Shown piece by piece: positions 30,578 to 41,206 of a stretch of DNA of 64,000 nucleotides. The DNA lies in assembly GCF_026626665.1 (NCBI RefSeq), contig NZ_JAPNKE010000002.1, forward strand, positions 8,223,168 to 8,287,167. Direction: 5' to 3'. Numbering within the stretch: position 1 is the stretch's first letter; each line of letters begins with the position of its first letter. The notes under the pieces were generated by a model. The model was not told where the DNA came from. It ran no database searches and was given only the letters and a program-made list of their open reading frames with translations. This DNA is from Nannocystis pusilla. GTDB lineage: Bacteria > Myxococcota_A > Polyangia > Nannocystales > Nannocystaceae. Both the position numbers and the translations under genes were made by a program.

Positions 30578-30769
30578 TCAACGTTCCATGCGCAGCAAGA
30601 TCGCCGCATCCCACGGCTCGCGCCATCCGTTCGCCTCGATGTAGTTCGCCCTGCGCTCACACCATTCCTTCGACTCACCCGCCTCCGCGCGGCCCCGCGG
30701 CCCGGGCACCCAACGCGGATTTGCGACATCTTCAGCGTCCATTGCATCCATTCGGAATCGTACGTCCAT
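30578..30769 (-). CDS. Possible small protein
   Basis: A frame of 63 residues from ATG 30769 has a sensible composition ('ANPRWVPGPRGRAEAGESK', 'RRANYIEANGWREPWDAAIL') and lower GC than the neighbours. It starts within the promoter region of the divergent lipoprotein gene. No family is recognised and no clear ribosome-binding site is visible. Confidence 0.3.
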   Translation of the reverse strand: MDVRFRMDAMDAEDVANPRWVPGPRGRAEAGESKEWCERRANYIEANGWREPWDAAILLRMER

Positions 30770-30772
30770 GCA

Positions 30773-30800
30773 TTGACCTTTCGCCGGCGGCTCGTATAAC
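30773..30800 (+). promoter_or_regulatory. Sigma70-type promoter of the 30810 lipoprotein gene
   Basis: TTGACC (30773-30778) and TATAAC (30795-30800) are separated by 16 bases, ending nine bases before the ATG. The short distance would make the transcript nearly leaderless. Confidence 0.6.
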
Positions 30801-30809
30801 GTCCGCCGC

Positions 30810-31706
30810 ATGCCGACATTTCGCGCGTATTCGTTCTCACTCGCCGCATTTTTATTGGTCGCCTGTAGCGACTCCGAGAGCCCGCTTACGGCCGGGTCAA
30901 TGCCAGGTCAGGTCACCGGCCCCTGTATCGAGGGTCAGTGTCTGCCGGGGCTCATGTGCTTCGTCGACACGTGTCAACCGGGCGGTAACAACAACACCCA
31001 GGGCAACAGCAGCCAACCCGACGACGACGACGGCGACACGTCGAGCACGGGCGACGCCGACCCCACCGCGGGCACCACCGGCGACATCACCACTGCGGCG
31101 ACGAACCCGACGACGAACAGCACGAACAGCACGAATCCCGGCACGACCGGCGACGAGAGCACGACGACGACGAGCACCACCACCGGCGTCGACCGCACCA
31201 CCGGTCCCTCGACCTCGGACTGGCCGAGCAGCGACACCGAGACCGACAGCGCCAGCTTCATCACCTCGGACTCCGGCGACGACGGCGGCACCTTCATCCG
31301 GCCGCCCGAAGATCCGTGCGACGGATGCGCCGCCAACCAGGTGTGCGTCGTCATCGACGACATCGGGCAATGCGTCGCCAAGTGCGACCCGCTGAACCAG
31401 GCCTTCTGCGGCGCGGACTACGAGTGCGTCGGCGTGGAGAACGAGTTCGCCTGCGTCCCGGACGCCTCTGGCAACACCGGCAAGGTCGGCGACGGTTGCA
31501 TTTACGCCAACGGCTGCGACCCGGGCAACGCCTGCCTCAGCGGCGAGTACGTGGCCAACTGCAACGGCCAGGCCTGCTGCACGGCGTACTGCGACACCGA
31601 CCTCGCCGACCCCTGCGTGCAGTACGGCATGGTGTGCGTCTCGTGGTACGGCGAGGGCGAGGCCCCCTCCGGGCTCGAAGACGTCGGGGTCTGCATCCTC
31701 GAGTGA
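30810..31706 (+). CDS. Thr-rich-linker, Cys-rich lipoprotein
   Basis: The 298-residue product has signal 'FSLAAFLLVACSDSE'. A first Cys pair module ('GPCIEGQCLPGLMCFVDTC') is followed by an Asn/Thr/Asp/Ser linker of about 90 residues and a Cys-rich C-terminal domain ('CDGCAANQVCVV', 'CVAKCDPLNQAFCGADYEC', 'NGQACCTAYCDTD'). It belongs to the same style as the lipoproteins at 17016 and 20141. It is likely surface-anchored. Confidence 0.87.
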   Translation: MPTFRAYSFSLAAFLLVACSDSESPLTAGSMPGQVTGPCIEGQCLPGLMCFVDTCQPGGNNNTQGNSSQPDDDDGDTSSTGDADPTAGTTGDITTAATNPTTNSTNSTNPGTTGDESTTTTSTTTGVDRTTGPSTSDWPSSDTETDSASFITSDSGDDGGTFIRPPEDPCDGCAANQVCVVIDDIGQCVAKCDPLNQAFCGADYECVGVENEFACVPDASGNTGKVGDGCIYANGCDPGNACLSGEYVANCNGQACCTAYCDTDLADPCVQYGMVCVSWYGEGEAPSGLEDVGVCILE

Positions 31707-31730
31707 TGCCCGATCGAGACGGCTATCGGG

Positions 31731-31775
31731 ACATGTTTTAAAAACATGCTCCAGGCGCCATGTCGCTCCGGCGAC
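31731..31775. repeat. Palindromes in the convergent intergenic region
   Basis: ACATGTTTTAAAAACATG at 31731-31748 is an AT-cored relative of the palindrome family. TGTCGCTCCGGCGACA follows at 31760-31775. A further degenerate copy lies near 31908-31930. Together they may terminate both convergent genes. Confidence 0.7.
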
Positions 31776-31942
31776 AGTCTCGTACTCGCCGTTCGCCGCC
31801 CGCAACGGCCGGCCGTCGGAGCTCGATCCCCGCGGAGTCAGGTCGAGCCGACCCGCGGCGCCAGCCGCAGTCCGCCGCCTCGTCTTTGATTGAACCTGGC
31901 CTTCAGCACATGCTCCGAAGAGCATGCCCCGAAGGCCAGGTC

Positions 31943-32851
31943 TCAAGGGTGCGCGAACTTCGGCTCGTCGACGAGGGGGATCCACTCCTTCTCGTCGCCG
32001 GGGACCCGCGGGAAGCGCTGCTCCTTCCACTCGTGGGCGGCCTGGACGATCCGCTCCTGCGAGCTCGACACGAAGTTCCACCAGATGTAGCGCGGCTCGC
32101 CGAGCGGCTCGCCGCCGATCAGCACCATCCGCGTCGGCGCAGTCGCCGTCAGCGCCCCGGCCTTGCCGCTGCGCAGCACCGCCATCGTGCGCGGCGGCAC
32201 CGTCCGTCCGCCGCTGCGCAGCTCGCCCTCGATCACGTAGACCGCCCGCTCGGTCGCCAGCGGCGGCTCGAACGTCGCGCCCGCCTCGAGGTGGGCCTCG
32301 ACGTAGACCAGCGGCGACGCGATCGGCGTCGGCGCCGTCACCCCGTAGGCCGAGCCCGCGAGCACGCGCACGCGCACGCCTGGGCTCGACAGTTCGGGGA
32401 TCGTCTCGGTCGGGTGGTGCGAAAAGGCCGGCTCGGACTCCTCCGCCTCGCGCGGCAGCGCGACCCACAGCTGCAGCCCGTGCAGCCTCGGCCCCTGCGC
32501 GCGCGTCTCCGCCGGCGTGCGCTCCGAGTGGACGATCCCGCGGCCCGCGGTCATCCAGTTGATCGCGCCGGGGCGGATCGGCTGCAGCGAGCCCAGGCTG
32601 TCGCGGTGGAGGATCTCGCCCTCGAACAGGTACGTCACCGTCGCCAGGCCGATGTGCGGGTGCGGCCGCACGTCCATCCCCAGCCCCGCTTCGAGGTGCG
32701 CCGGGCCCATGTGATCGAAGAACGCGAACGGGCCGACCATGCGCCGGGCCGGCGCCGGCAGCACGCGGCCGACCTCGAACGCGTCGAGCCGGCGCGGCCG
32801 CGCCGCGATCTCGAGCTCGACCGCCGTCTCCTCTGAATCGTCTGTTTGCAT
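31943..32851 (-). CDS. Pirin-family bicupin
   Basis: The 302-residue protein has the pirin N-terminal cupin with metal-ligand pattern 'RPHPHIGLATVTYLFEGEI' plus downstream His ('LHRDS'), the 'INWMTAGRGIVHSER' strand and a second cupin with 'RAVYVIEGELRSGG'. Pirins have quercetin-dioxygenase or redox-regulatory roles. It ends with the conserved 'WWNFVSSSQERI' motif. It is the third gene of a minus-strand operon after YceI and OsmC, a stress-type grouping. Confidence 0.93.
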   Translation of the reverse strand: MQTDDSEETAVELEIAARPRRLDAFEVGRVLPAPARRMVGPFAFFDHMGPAHLEAGLGMDVRPHPHIGLATVTYLFEGEILHRDSLGSLQPIRPGAINWMTAGRGIVHSERTPAETRAQGPRLHGLQLWVALPREAEESEPAFSHHPTETIPELSSPGVRVRVLAGSAYGVTAPTPIASPLVYVEAHLEAGATFEPPLATERAVYVIEGELRSGGRTVPPRTMAVLRSGKAGALTATAPTRMVLIGGEPLGEPRYIWWNFVSSSQERIVQAAHEWKEQRFPRVPGDEKEWIPLVDEPKFAHP

Positions 32852-32907
32852 GGCTGTGCTCCCTGGCGGTGTGATTCTTTTAAGAAGAATAGCGGGTGAC
32901 CCAAGGG

Positions 32908-33305
32908 TCAGGCGAGCGACTGACGGATCTCCACCGTCGAGGTCGTCATCAGCTTGTGGATCGGGCAGCGCAGCACGGTCTCGTGCAGCTTGTGCTTGTC
33001 GGCGTCGGACAGCGCGCCCTCGAAGGCGAGCTTGACGCTGAGCACGTACGTGCCCTGGCGCTCCTGCGAGTCGTCGCGTTCGACCTCGACCGTCACGCGC
33101 TCGAGGGCGATGCCGCGGGACTTGGCGAACACGCAGGCGGTGAGCGCCTTGCACGTGGCCAGCGAGGCGTCGAACAGTTCGTGCGGGCCGGGCGCCGAGG
33201 CCGCGCCGCCGAGCGCGCTGCTCACGTCGGCGTGGAGCGTGTGCGCGTCGATCGTCACGACCTGGCGGAATTGCGGGGGCTCTCGTTCGTCGAGCGGATC
33301 GTCAT
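32908..33305 (-). CDS. OsmC-family peroxide reductase-like protein (frameshift near 33277)
   Basis: The frame 32908-33258 holds the OsmC core with both redox Cys positions: 'DASLATCKALTACVFA' and 'VLRCPIHKLM'. The natural N terminus 'MTIRSTNESP' starts at ATG 33305; adding one C to the five-C run near 33277 joins it as 'SPPQFRQVVTIDAH'. OsmC-type enzymes reduce organic hydroperoxides using thiols. It lies between the YceI and pirin genes with gaps of 5 and 56 bases. Confidence 0.87.
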
Positions 33306-33310
33306 GGGAC

Positions 33311-33859
33311 CTACTTCTGTTTTACCAGAGAGACCTCGATGTTGATCGTCACCTCGTCGCCGACCATCGCCCCGCCCAGCTCGAGCAGCGCGTTCCAGGT
33401 GATCCCGAACTCCGAGCGGCGGATCTTGGTCTTCGCAGATGCGCCGATGCGGGTGTTGCCCCACGGGTCGGCCGTCTCGCCGGTCACGTCCTCGACCTTG
33501 AGCACCACCTCGCGCGTCTGGTCGCGGATCGTCAGGTCGCCGACGACGTCGTAGCCGTCGTCCGTGCGAGCCACGCGCTTCGACTGGAACGTCATCGTCG
33601 GGTACTTCTCGGCGTCGAAGAAGTCGGGGCCGCGCAGGTGCGCGTCGCGCTGCTCCTCGCGGGTGTGGATCGACCCGATCTCGACGGTCGCCTGCACGCC
33701 CGAGGCGCCGGGGTTCTGCGGGTCGAGCACGACCTCGCCGGCGAACTTCTTGAACTCGCCGCGGACGTTGGTAATCATCATGTGGCGCACGCTGAAGCCG
33801 ACGCTCGAGTGCGAGGTGTCGATGGTCCAGCGGGTCGGGGTATTCGTCGCAGTCGTCAT
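33311..33859 (-). CDS. YceI-family lipid-binding protein
   Basis: The 182-residue product matches the YceI lipocalin-like barrel: 'RWTIDTSHSSVGFSVRHMM', 'GVQATVEIGSIHTREEQRD', 'YPTMTFQSKRV', 'GDLTIRDQTREVVLKVE' and 'ITWNALLELGGAMVGDEV'. There is no signal peptide, so it is a cytoplasmic variant. ATG 33859 is preferred over the upstream TTG 33868. It is the first gene of the YceI-OsmC-pirin operon; YceI members bind isoprenoid chains or lipids and are often stress-linked. Confidence 0.94.
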   Translation of the reverse strand: MTTATNTPTRWTIDTSHSSVGFSVRHMMITNVRGEFKKFAGEVVLDPQNPGASGVQATVEIGSIHTREEQRDAHLRGPDFFDAEKYPTMTFQSKRVARTDDGYDVVGDLTIRDQTREVVLKVEDVTGETADPWGNTRIGASAKTKIRRSEFGITWNALLELGGAMVGDEVTINIEVSLVKQK

Positions 33860-33902
33860 GGAGCCCAACGATGACCCCCGACCGCGCCCTCAACTAGCCC
33901 TC

Positions 33903-34115
33903 GCCCGGCGAACCGATTGTTGCTCTCGGGCGAACAATCCCGCGGGGCTTCTCGGCGCGGGTGCCCGCGCCGAGCTGACGGATGCACGCAAGCGCCCCCG
34001 GACCGCCGGCAAGCTCTACGGGACCGCCAAGTCCAAGCAACTGGCGGTGGACAACCCCGACCGGGCATTGAAGAACGCGGACAATTTTGGGTACTTTGTC
34101 CTCGAGTTCAAGTGA
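33903..34115 (+). pseudogene. C-terminal remnant resembling an M35 (lysine-specific) metallopeptidase
   Basis: The frame ends 'TAGKLYGTAKSKQLAVDNP' then 'DRALKNADNFGYFVLEFK'. The 'NPDRALKNADNFGYF' pattern resembles the conserved C-terminal block of M35/deuterolysin-like peptidases. The zinc-binding HExxH part is absent in the window, so only a fragment remains. Identification rests on one motif. Confidence 0.4.
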
Positions 34116-34153
34116 CGCTCGCGGACCGACGCTCGCACGCCAGCGGGCCGCGC

Positions 34154-34792
34154 ATGCGTGCGGCCTTCGCCATGAGCCTCGTCGCCGCCTGTACGCCGCC
34201 CCCGCCCGCTCCCGCGCCCCCGCTCCCGCAGGGCCACGGCTGCCCGAACTACACGCCGCTCCGCCACTTCGAGGACGACGCACCGCTCGTCGGCCCCTCC
34301 GAAGGCGGAGGCTTGCCCCGCGACCTCGCAGAGGCAGGCCGGTGGAAGGCGAGCAGGCGCACCGACGACGGCTACATCGCCCTGTACGTCGCAGAGGACC
34401 TCGACGGCACGCGCCTGTCGCTCGTCCGCTTCGACGCCCAGCTCCGCCAGGTCGGCCCCCCGAACGCCGTCGTCCATTACCCGGAGCCGAACACGTGGGC
34501 GATCTGGCACGCACATCTCGCGTGGTGGCCCGGAGGTACGGCGGTGAGCTGGGTCCTCTCTCCGATCGCGCGCCACGGTACGACACGCGATCCGCAGGGG
34601 TTCGTCGCGTTCATCGCTGGATCCGGCAGAACCGTCGGCGCCACCAACATCGGTCCGGTCCACGCCGCGCCAGTGTTGACCGCGACCGCGAGCGGCGTCG
34701 AGGTGGTCCACGACGACGCGCGGCACGACGGTCGACGGACCGTCGGGCGCCTGACGTGCGACCGCCTCACGCTGCCAGGACCCCCGCAGTAG
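34154..34792 (+). CDS. Lipoprotein of unknown function, beta-propeller-like
   Basis: The 212-residue product has a very short signal with lipobox 'SLVAAC' followed by a Pro-rich tether. The mature part shows repeating strands ('YIALYVAEDLDGTRLSLVRF', 'AIWHAHLAWWPGGTAVSWV') reminiscent of propeller blades. No family is named. It stands alone between a peptidase remnant and a convergent lipoprotein gene. Confidence 0.7.
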   Translation: MRAAFAMSLVAACTPPPPAPAPPLPQGHGCPNYTPLRHFEDDAPLVGPSEGGGLPRDLAEAGRWKASRRTDDGYIALYVAEDLDGTRLSLVRFDAQLRQVGPPNAVVHYPEPNTWAIWHAHLAWWPGGTAVSWVLSPIARHGTTRDPQGFVAFIAGSGRTVGATNIGPVHAAPVLTATASGVEVVHDDARHDGRRTVGRLTCDRLTLPGPPQ

Positions 34793-34848
34793 CCCGCGAA
34801 CGAGCTCCAGCGCAGCTCGAGTGTCCGCTCTCGACAGACCTCTCGCGT

Positions 34849-35330
34849 TCACTTGGCCGGGCGCGCAGAGCCGGGCTTCACCTCGCCGCAGCTCGCCTCG
34901 AGCATCCCCCCGTCGACGATGCCGAGGACCTCGCACGCCGTCGACGGCGGCCGATCTTTACCCGCGCAGTGCACCCACTGGCCAGGCTTCGCGCTGCCCT
35001 TCTCCGTCGGCGTGATGTACACGATCGTCCGCCCGTCCTCCTGCCGCGACGCGATCGCGCGCTCGCAGCCGATCGAGAGCGAGTCGTACTCGTCGCGGCC
35101 CGTCCCCGAAGGCACCTCGACCCTCGCCCCCGCGACCTTCTCGCTGTCCTCCTCGGCTCGCGCCACCGGCCCTGCGTCCTCGCCCTGCCGAGCGCTCACG
35201 GACGCCGCCGAAGCGCGCGCGGCATGCTCCTCGTCGGGGGCCGCGGCGCATCCGATCGCCCCTGCGGCGATCATCGCCACGCACCCGCCTCGCACCCGTC
35301 GCCGCCGTCCGCTGTGCTGATGCATCATCC
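34849..35330 (-). CDS. Small lipoprotein
   Basis: The start at 35330 gives 'MMHQHSGRRRRVRGGC', an Arg-rich n-region, then the hydrophobic 'VAMIAAGAIGC' lipobox. A charged Ala/Ser/Glu linker is followed by a domain of about 80 residues with 'YDSLSIGCERAIASRQEDGR' and a 'PGQWVHCAGKDRP' strand. It contains four mature Cys residues. It is not recognised. Confidence 0.7.
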
Positions 35331-35409
35331 CTCGCGCCCGGGACGGTAACATCGGAACGCGCCGGGCGTCCGACTCGACGCGTGGCGCGTTCATTTTCAT
35401 CCCGTCGCG

Positions 35410-35450
35410 ACGATCGCCGCGCCTCGCGAGCGCGGCGATCGTTTTTTTAC
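35410..35450 (+). terminator. Intrinsic terminator-like hairpin
   Basis: Arms GATCGCCGCGC and GCGCGGCGATC flank a short loop and are followed by seven Ts on the plus strand, ending before the speA stop on the minus strand. No plus-strand gene directly precedes it, so its use is uncertain. Confidence 0.5.
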
Positions 35451-35460
35451 AAAAGGAGCC

Positions 35461-37467
35461 TCAGCGCGACAGGTACGGGTAGCTCTGCAGCACCCCGAGC
35501 AGCCACGACTCGCCGAGCGTCGTCTCGACCGCGAGGTGGCGGTCGCGGAGCCAGCGGATCATGCGTTCGACGTCGAAGTCCATCGCCGACAGCACGTCCT
35601 CGCAGGTAAGGCCCATCTTGATCTCGAACGTCAAGTTCTCGCCGAGCTCGACGCGCTCGCTGCCCGGCAGCACCATGTCGTCGTCCGGGTTGCGGAGGAT
35701 CACCTCGTGGCAGCGGGCGAACAGGTTGTGTACGTTCGCCAGGCTGTCCTGATACGCGCCCGTCATGAAGAACCCGAGATAATACTTCTCGTCCGCCGTG
35801 CGGCGCTCGTGCAGCGGCAGGTACGGCATGTTCTCGTCGGGGTGGGCGAACGTCTCGACGCAGCCGTCGGAGTCGCAGGTGATGTCGACGATCTGCGCGT
35901 TGATGGTCGGCTTCTCGCCGTGGCGGGACAGCGGCGCCGCGGGGAACACCTGGTCGATGCTCCACGCGTCGGGGATGCTCTGGAAGATCGAGAAGTTCAC
36001 CAGGTACTTCTGGTGGGCCTTGCCGAGGAAGTCGACGATCTCCTCGGGCGGGTGCGGCATCGACTCGACGATCTGCTTGACCTTGTTGCGGATCCGTCCG
36101 AACAGGCCCTCGGCGCTGGCGCGGTCCTGCAGGCTCAGGTAGCCGCGCGAGAACAGCTGCAGGCACTCGTCGCGGTAGTCGATCGCGTCGTGGAAGTACT
36201 CCTCGACGTTCTTGATGTTGAGGCTCTCGAGCGTGCTGCGCAGCTCGTGGACCAGGCGGTGCTCCTCCTCGCTGGGCTCGGGCACCGGCATCAGCTCGCC
36301 CTGGACCTCGCGGAGGTCGGCGATCGTCACCGCGTGGTTGGCCACCACCACGCGGCCCGACTCGGTGAGCAGCGTCGGCTGGCGCGCGCCCACCTCGCGG
36401 CAGGCCTCGATCACCTCGAACACCACCTGCGACGCGTACTCCTCGAGCGAGTAGTTGGCCGACGACGGGTACGACGTGCGCGAGCCGTCGTAGTCGACGC
36501 CGATGCCGCCGCCGAGGTCGAGGTAGCGCAGCTGCGGCGCCAGCTGCTGCAGCTCGGCGTAGATGCGGGCGCCCTCGCGGACGGCCGTCTTGATGCGCTT
36601 GATCTGGGTGATCTGCGAGCCGATGTGGAAGTGCAAGAGCGACAGCTGCTCGACCATCCCCGCGTTCGTCAGCTCGCGCACCACCGCCAGCAGCTCGTTG
36701 GTCGTCAGGCCGAACTTGCTGCTCTCGCCGCCGGAGCTCTGCCAGCGGCCGCTGCCGCGGCTGTACAGCTTGGCGCGCATGCCGACCTCGGGCTTCGCCG
36801 TCCAGTCCTGCTCCTGGTAGACGTCGAGGTAGCGGCGGACCTCGCGGGTCGACTCGAGCACGATGATCACGTGGTGCCCGAGCTCGGCCGCGTGGAAGGC
36901 CATGCGCATGAACTCGCGGTCCTTGTAGCCGTTGCAGACCAGCAGCGAGCCCTTGAGCGGCGGCTGGGCCATCGCCAGCAGCAGCTCCGGCTTCGAGCCG
37001 GCCTCGAGCCCGTAGTTGAACTTCTCGCGCGCCTTGACCACCGTGTCGACCACGCTGCGGCGCTGGTTGACCTTGAGCGGGTACACGCCGATGTGCTTGC
37101 CCTGGTAGCTGTTGTCGGCGATCGCCTTGGCGAAGCCGTCCTTCAGCGTGCCCATCTGGTTCTCGATCATCGTCGGGAAGCGCACCACGTAGGGCGTGCG
37201 GATGCCGCGGCGGGCCAGCTCTTGCGACAGCGCGTAGAGGTCGACCGCCGGCGAGTTGGGCGCCGCGAACACCAGGTGGCCCTCGTTGCTGGCGCGGATG
37301 AACGCGCTGCCCCAGCGGTTGATGCCGTAGCGCTTGAACGACGTCTCGACCGCGAGCGCCTGCGCCTGCGCCGAGCGCTTGCTCGCGTCGGGCTCGACGC
37401 CCCCCGGCACCTCGACCGCCACCGGCGCCGCCGGCTTGACCACTTCTGCTTCCGTCGTCTGGCTCAT
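35461..37467 (-). CDS. speA: Biosynthetic arginine decarboxylase
   Basis: The 668-residue PLP enzyme (E. coli SpeA is 658) converts arginine to agmatine for polyamine synthesis. The PLP Lys lies in 'GVYPLKVNQRRSVV'; other fold-III motifs are 'LLHFHIGSQITQIKRIK', 'LDLGGGIGVDYDGSRTSY', 'LLTESGRVVVANHAV' and 'DITCDSDGCVETFAHP' with the active-site Cys. The start at 37467 gives a 50-residue N-terminal extension before 'RYGINRWGSAFIR'. No palindrome interrupts this highly conserved gene. It is monocistronic as far as visible. Confidence 0.97.
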   Translation of the reverse strand: MSQTTEAEVVKPAAPVAVEVPGGVEPDASKRSAQAQALAVETSFKRYGINRWGSAFIRASNEGHLVFAAPNSPAVDLYALSQELARRGIRTPYVVRFPTMIENQMGTLKDGFAKAIADNSYQGKHIGVYPLKVNQRRSVVDTVVKAREKFNYGLEAGSKPELLLAMAQPPLKGSLLVCNGYKDREFMRMAFHAAELGHHVIIVLESTREVRRYLDVYQEQDWTAKPEVGMRAKLYSRGSGRWQSSGGESSKFGLTTNELLAVVRELTNAGMVEQLSLLHFHIGSQITQIKRIKTAVREGARIYAELQQLAPQLRYLDLGGGIGVDYDGSRTSYPSSANYSLEEYASQVVFEVIEACREVGARQPTLLTESGRVVVANHAVTIADLREVQGELMPVPEPSEEEHRLVHELRSTLESLNIKNVEEYFHDAIDYRDECLQLFSRGYLSLQDRASAEGLFGRIRNKVKQIVESMPHPPEEIVDFLGKAHQKYLVNFSIFQSIPDAWSIDQVFPAAPLSRHGEKPTINAQIVDITCDSDGCVETFAHPDENMPYLPLHERRTADEKYYLGFFMTGAYQDSLANVHNLFARCHEVILRNPDDDMVLPGSERVELGENLTFEIKMGLTCEDVLSAMDFDVERMIRWLRDRHLAVETTLGESWLLGVLQSYPYLSR

Positions 37468-37608
37468 CTCGCCGGGGATGATGGGTGCGCATCGGCCCCG
37501 GCCGCAAGCCCTTTCTCGGCCCAGGGCAGAGTACCCGTTCCGTTCCGGGCGCCTCTTGACACTGGCGCAGCGGCCGCGAACCCGGGCACCTGCTATGTTC
37601 GCTTGGCC

Positions 37609-39226
37609 ATGACCCCTGAGGACCTTGACCGCCTGCTCTCGACGCCCTCGGAGCATGAACACCTCGAGTTCAAGGCAGCGCACGGCGGCTTCAACAGAGA
37701 CAAGGTGGGAGACTACTGCTCCGCCCGCTACAACGAGGGGGGCGGGCGTCTCCTCCTGGGCGTCTCCGACAAGGCGCCGCGTCGAGTCGTGGGCACCACC
37801 GCCTTCGACGGCACGCTCCAACAGGTCAAGCACGAGCTCCTTCAGCTCATCGGGATCCGCATCGACGTCGAGGAGATCGAACACCCTGATGGTCGCGTCC
37901 TTGTCTTCACGGCGCCCCCACGCCTGCGGGGCCATGCGTTGAGCTGTCGCGGTCGGTATTGGATGCGCTCGGGTGAGAGCCTGGTCGCCATGACCGACGA
38001 GCAGCTCCGCAAGCTGCTCGACCTCACTCTCGACTTCTCTGCCGAGATATGTGGCCCGGCGGAGCTCTCGGATCTCGATCCGGTCGCTATTCAGCGGTTC
38101 CGCTCGGAACGGCGGCGTCATCGTCCCGGGCTGCAGTTGTCCGAATCCGATCGCCAACTCCTCGAGGATGCTGAACTGCTCGTGGACGGGAGAGTTACAT
38201 TCGCAGCCCTGATCCTGCTCGCCAACGAACGCGGCTTGAAGCGACACCTGGGCAACGCGGAGATCATCTTCGAGTACCGCAACGACGAAGCCGCTATCGA
38301 GTACGCAGAGCGAAGGGACATCACCCGTGGTTTTCTCGCGGTGATGGATGACATCTGGGCGCTCATCAACCTGTGGAACACTGAGCATCAGTACCAGGAC
38401 GGCCTGTTTCGGCGCTCGGTTCGAGCGTTCAACGAGAGCGCTGTTCGTGAGGCGCTGCTCAACGCCGTTAGCCACCGTGACTATCGCAACGGGGGCTCGG
38501 TCTTCATCAAACAGTTTCCGGACCGCCTCAGCATCACGAGCCCTGGCGGCTTCCCGGAGGGGATCTCTGCGGAGAACCTGCTGTATCGTCAGAGCCCACG
38601 CAATCGTCGTCTGGCCACCGCTCTCCAACACTGCGGCCTCGTCGAACGCTCCGGGCAAGGCGCAGATCGCATGTTCGCTGCGTCACTTCGTGAAGGCAAA
38701 CTCTTGCCCGACTATTCGACTTCGGACGCATACCACGTGGCGCTGGACCTGTACGGACAGGTCCGCCGCCCCGCGTTCGTCCGCTTCATCGAGCGCCTCG
38801 CCAACGAGAGCGGTCGGCCGCTCGGCCTTGAGGACCTCCTGGTCCTAGACGCGGTCGACCGTGGACAACCCGTTGCACCTGCGCTGAGAGAGAGCGCGGC
38901 TGCTCACGGATCTCGGAGCGATCGAGAAGCGTCCCCGGAACCAGTACATCCTCGGGGCCCGTTTCTATGCCGACTCTGACGACCAGAGCGAGTACACGCG
39001 GAGGCGCGGCCTCGATCGGGAGACGAACAAGGCGCTGCTGCTCGACCACATTCGGCGCGCCGACGAACAGGGGAGCCCGATGGAAGAGCTCCTCCAAGTG
39101 CTCCCGGCCTTGACTCGAGAGCAAGTGAAGACGCTCGTCTCGGAGCTCAGGGATCGAGGCGATATCGTCCTCCATGGTGCTGGGCGCGGAGCGCGCTGGC
39201 ACCCGGCCCCAAAGCGACTCCAATAA
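37609..39226 (+). CDS. AlbA_2/RecG-like ATP-binding regulator, Schlafen-type (frameshift near 38897)
   Basis: The protein has an AlbA_2 domain at the N terminus ('HEHLEFKAAHGG', 'NEGGGRLLLGVSD') and a C-terminal GHKL-like ATP-binding region of the COG2865 type ('FNESAVREALLNAVSHRDY', 'LSITSPGGFPEGI', 'ERSGQGADRMF'). The frame ending at 38979 loses similarity at ctgAGAGAGAGcgc; another frame continues as 'LLTDLGAIEKRPRNQYILG' to a winged-helix-like tail ending at 39226. Such proteins act as transcription regulators or in defence-island contexts. GC and codon use are lower than in the neighbours, and the flank at 39227-39400 is AT-rich, so horizontal acquisition is likely. Confidence 0.85.
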
Positions 39227-39451
39227 ATTCGGCACGAAGTCCACCAAGCGGAGCGGGGCGCGATTTCTGGTCCCCATTCAGCCCCAATGTTTTGGGGGGC
39301 GAAGATCTAAGTGCTGGAATTGTATTTATTTTTCGACCCCAATTCTCCACGATTTCTCCCTGTTTATGGCGCCCTCCCCGCCGGGGGCATGCCCGCGCCT
39401 CTGCTATCCTCCCGCCCCGCGCCCGCAGGGCGCCCCAGGAGTCGTCACGCC
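39227..39451. other. AT-rich spacer upstream of ettA
   Basis: This is the lowest-GC stretch noticed in the window. It holds CCCCAATGTTTTGGGG (39284-39299), a hairpin without T-tail, and runs such as 'tgtatttatttttcg' that could supply promoter elements for ettA. No gene was seen. Confidence 0.5.
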
Positions 39452-41131
<1,680 letters not shown>

Positions 41132-41149
41132 GCATGCCCTGAAAGACAT

Positions 41150-41185
41150 GCCCGCGAGGACATGTCCTCGCGGGCACGTTTTTTT
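41150..41185 (+). terminator. Intrinsic terminator of ettA built from the palindrome
   Basis: A perfect 26-base inverted repeat (41150-41175, arm GCCCGCGAGGACA) whose centre is GGACATGTCC is followed by acg and seven Ts. This is the clearest case of the window's palindrome acting as a terminator stem. Confidence 0.9.
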
Positions 41186-41206
41186 GGGGCCGCGCGACCG
41201 GACCGA

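Noticed and set aside
34087..35349. A 420-codon plus-strand frame
   Set aside because: It is out of frame with the lipoprotein at 34154 and antisense to the one at 34849, and it is Arg/Pro filler.
39284..39299. CCCCAATGTTTTGGGG hairpin as terminator of the AlbA_2 gene
   Set aside because: The T-run is in the loop and none follows the stem.
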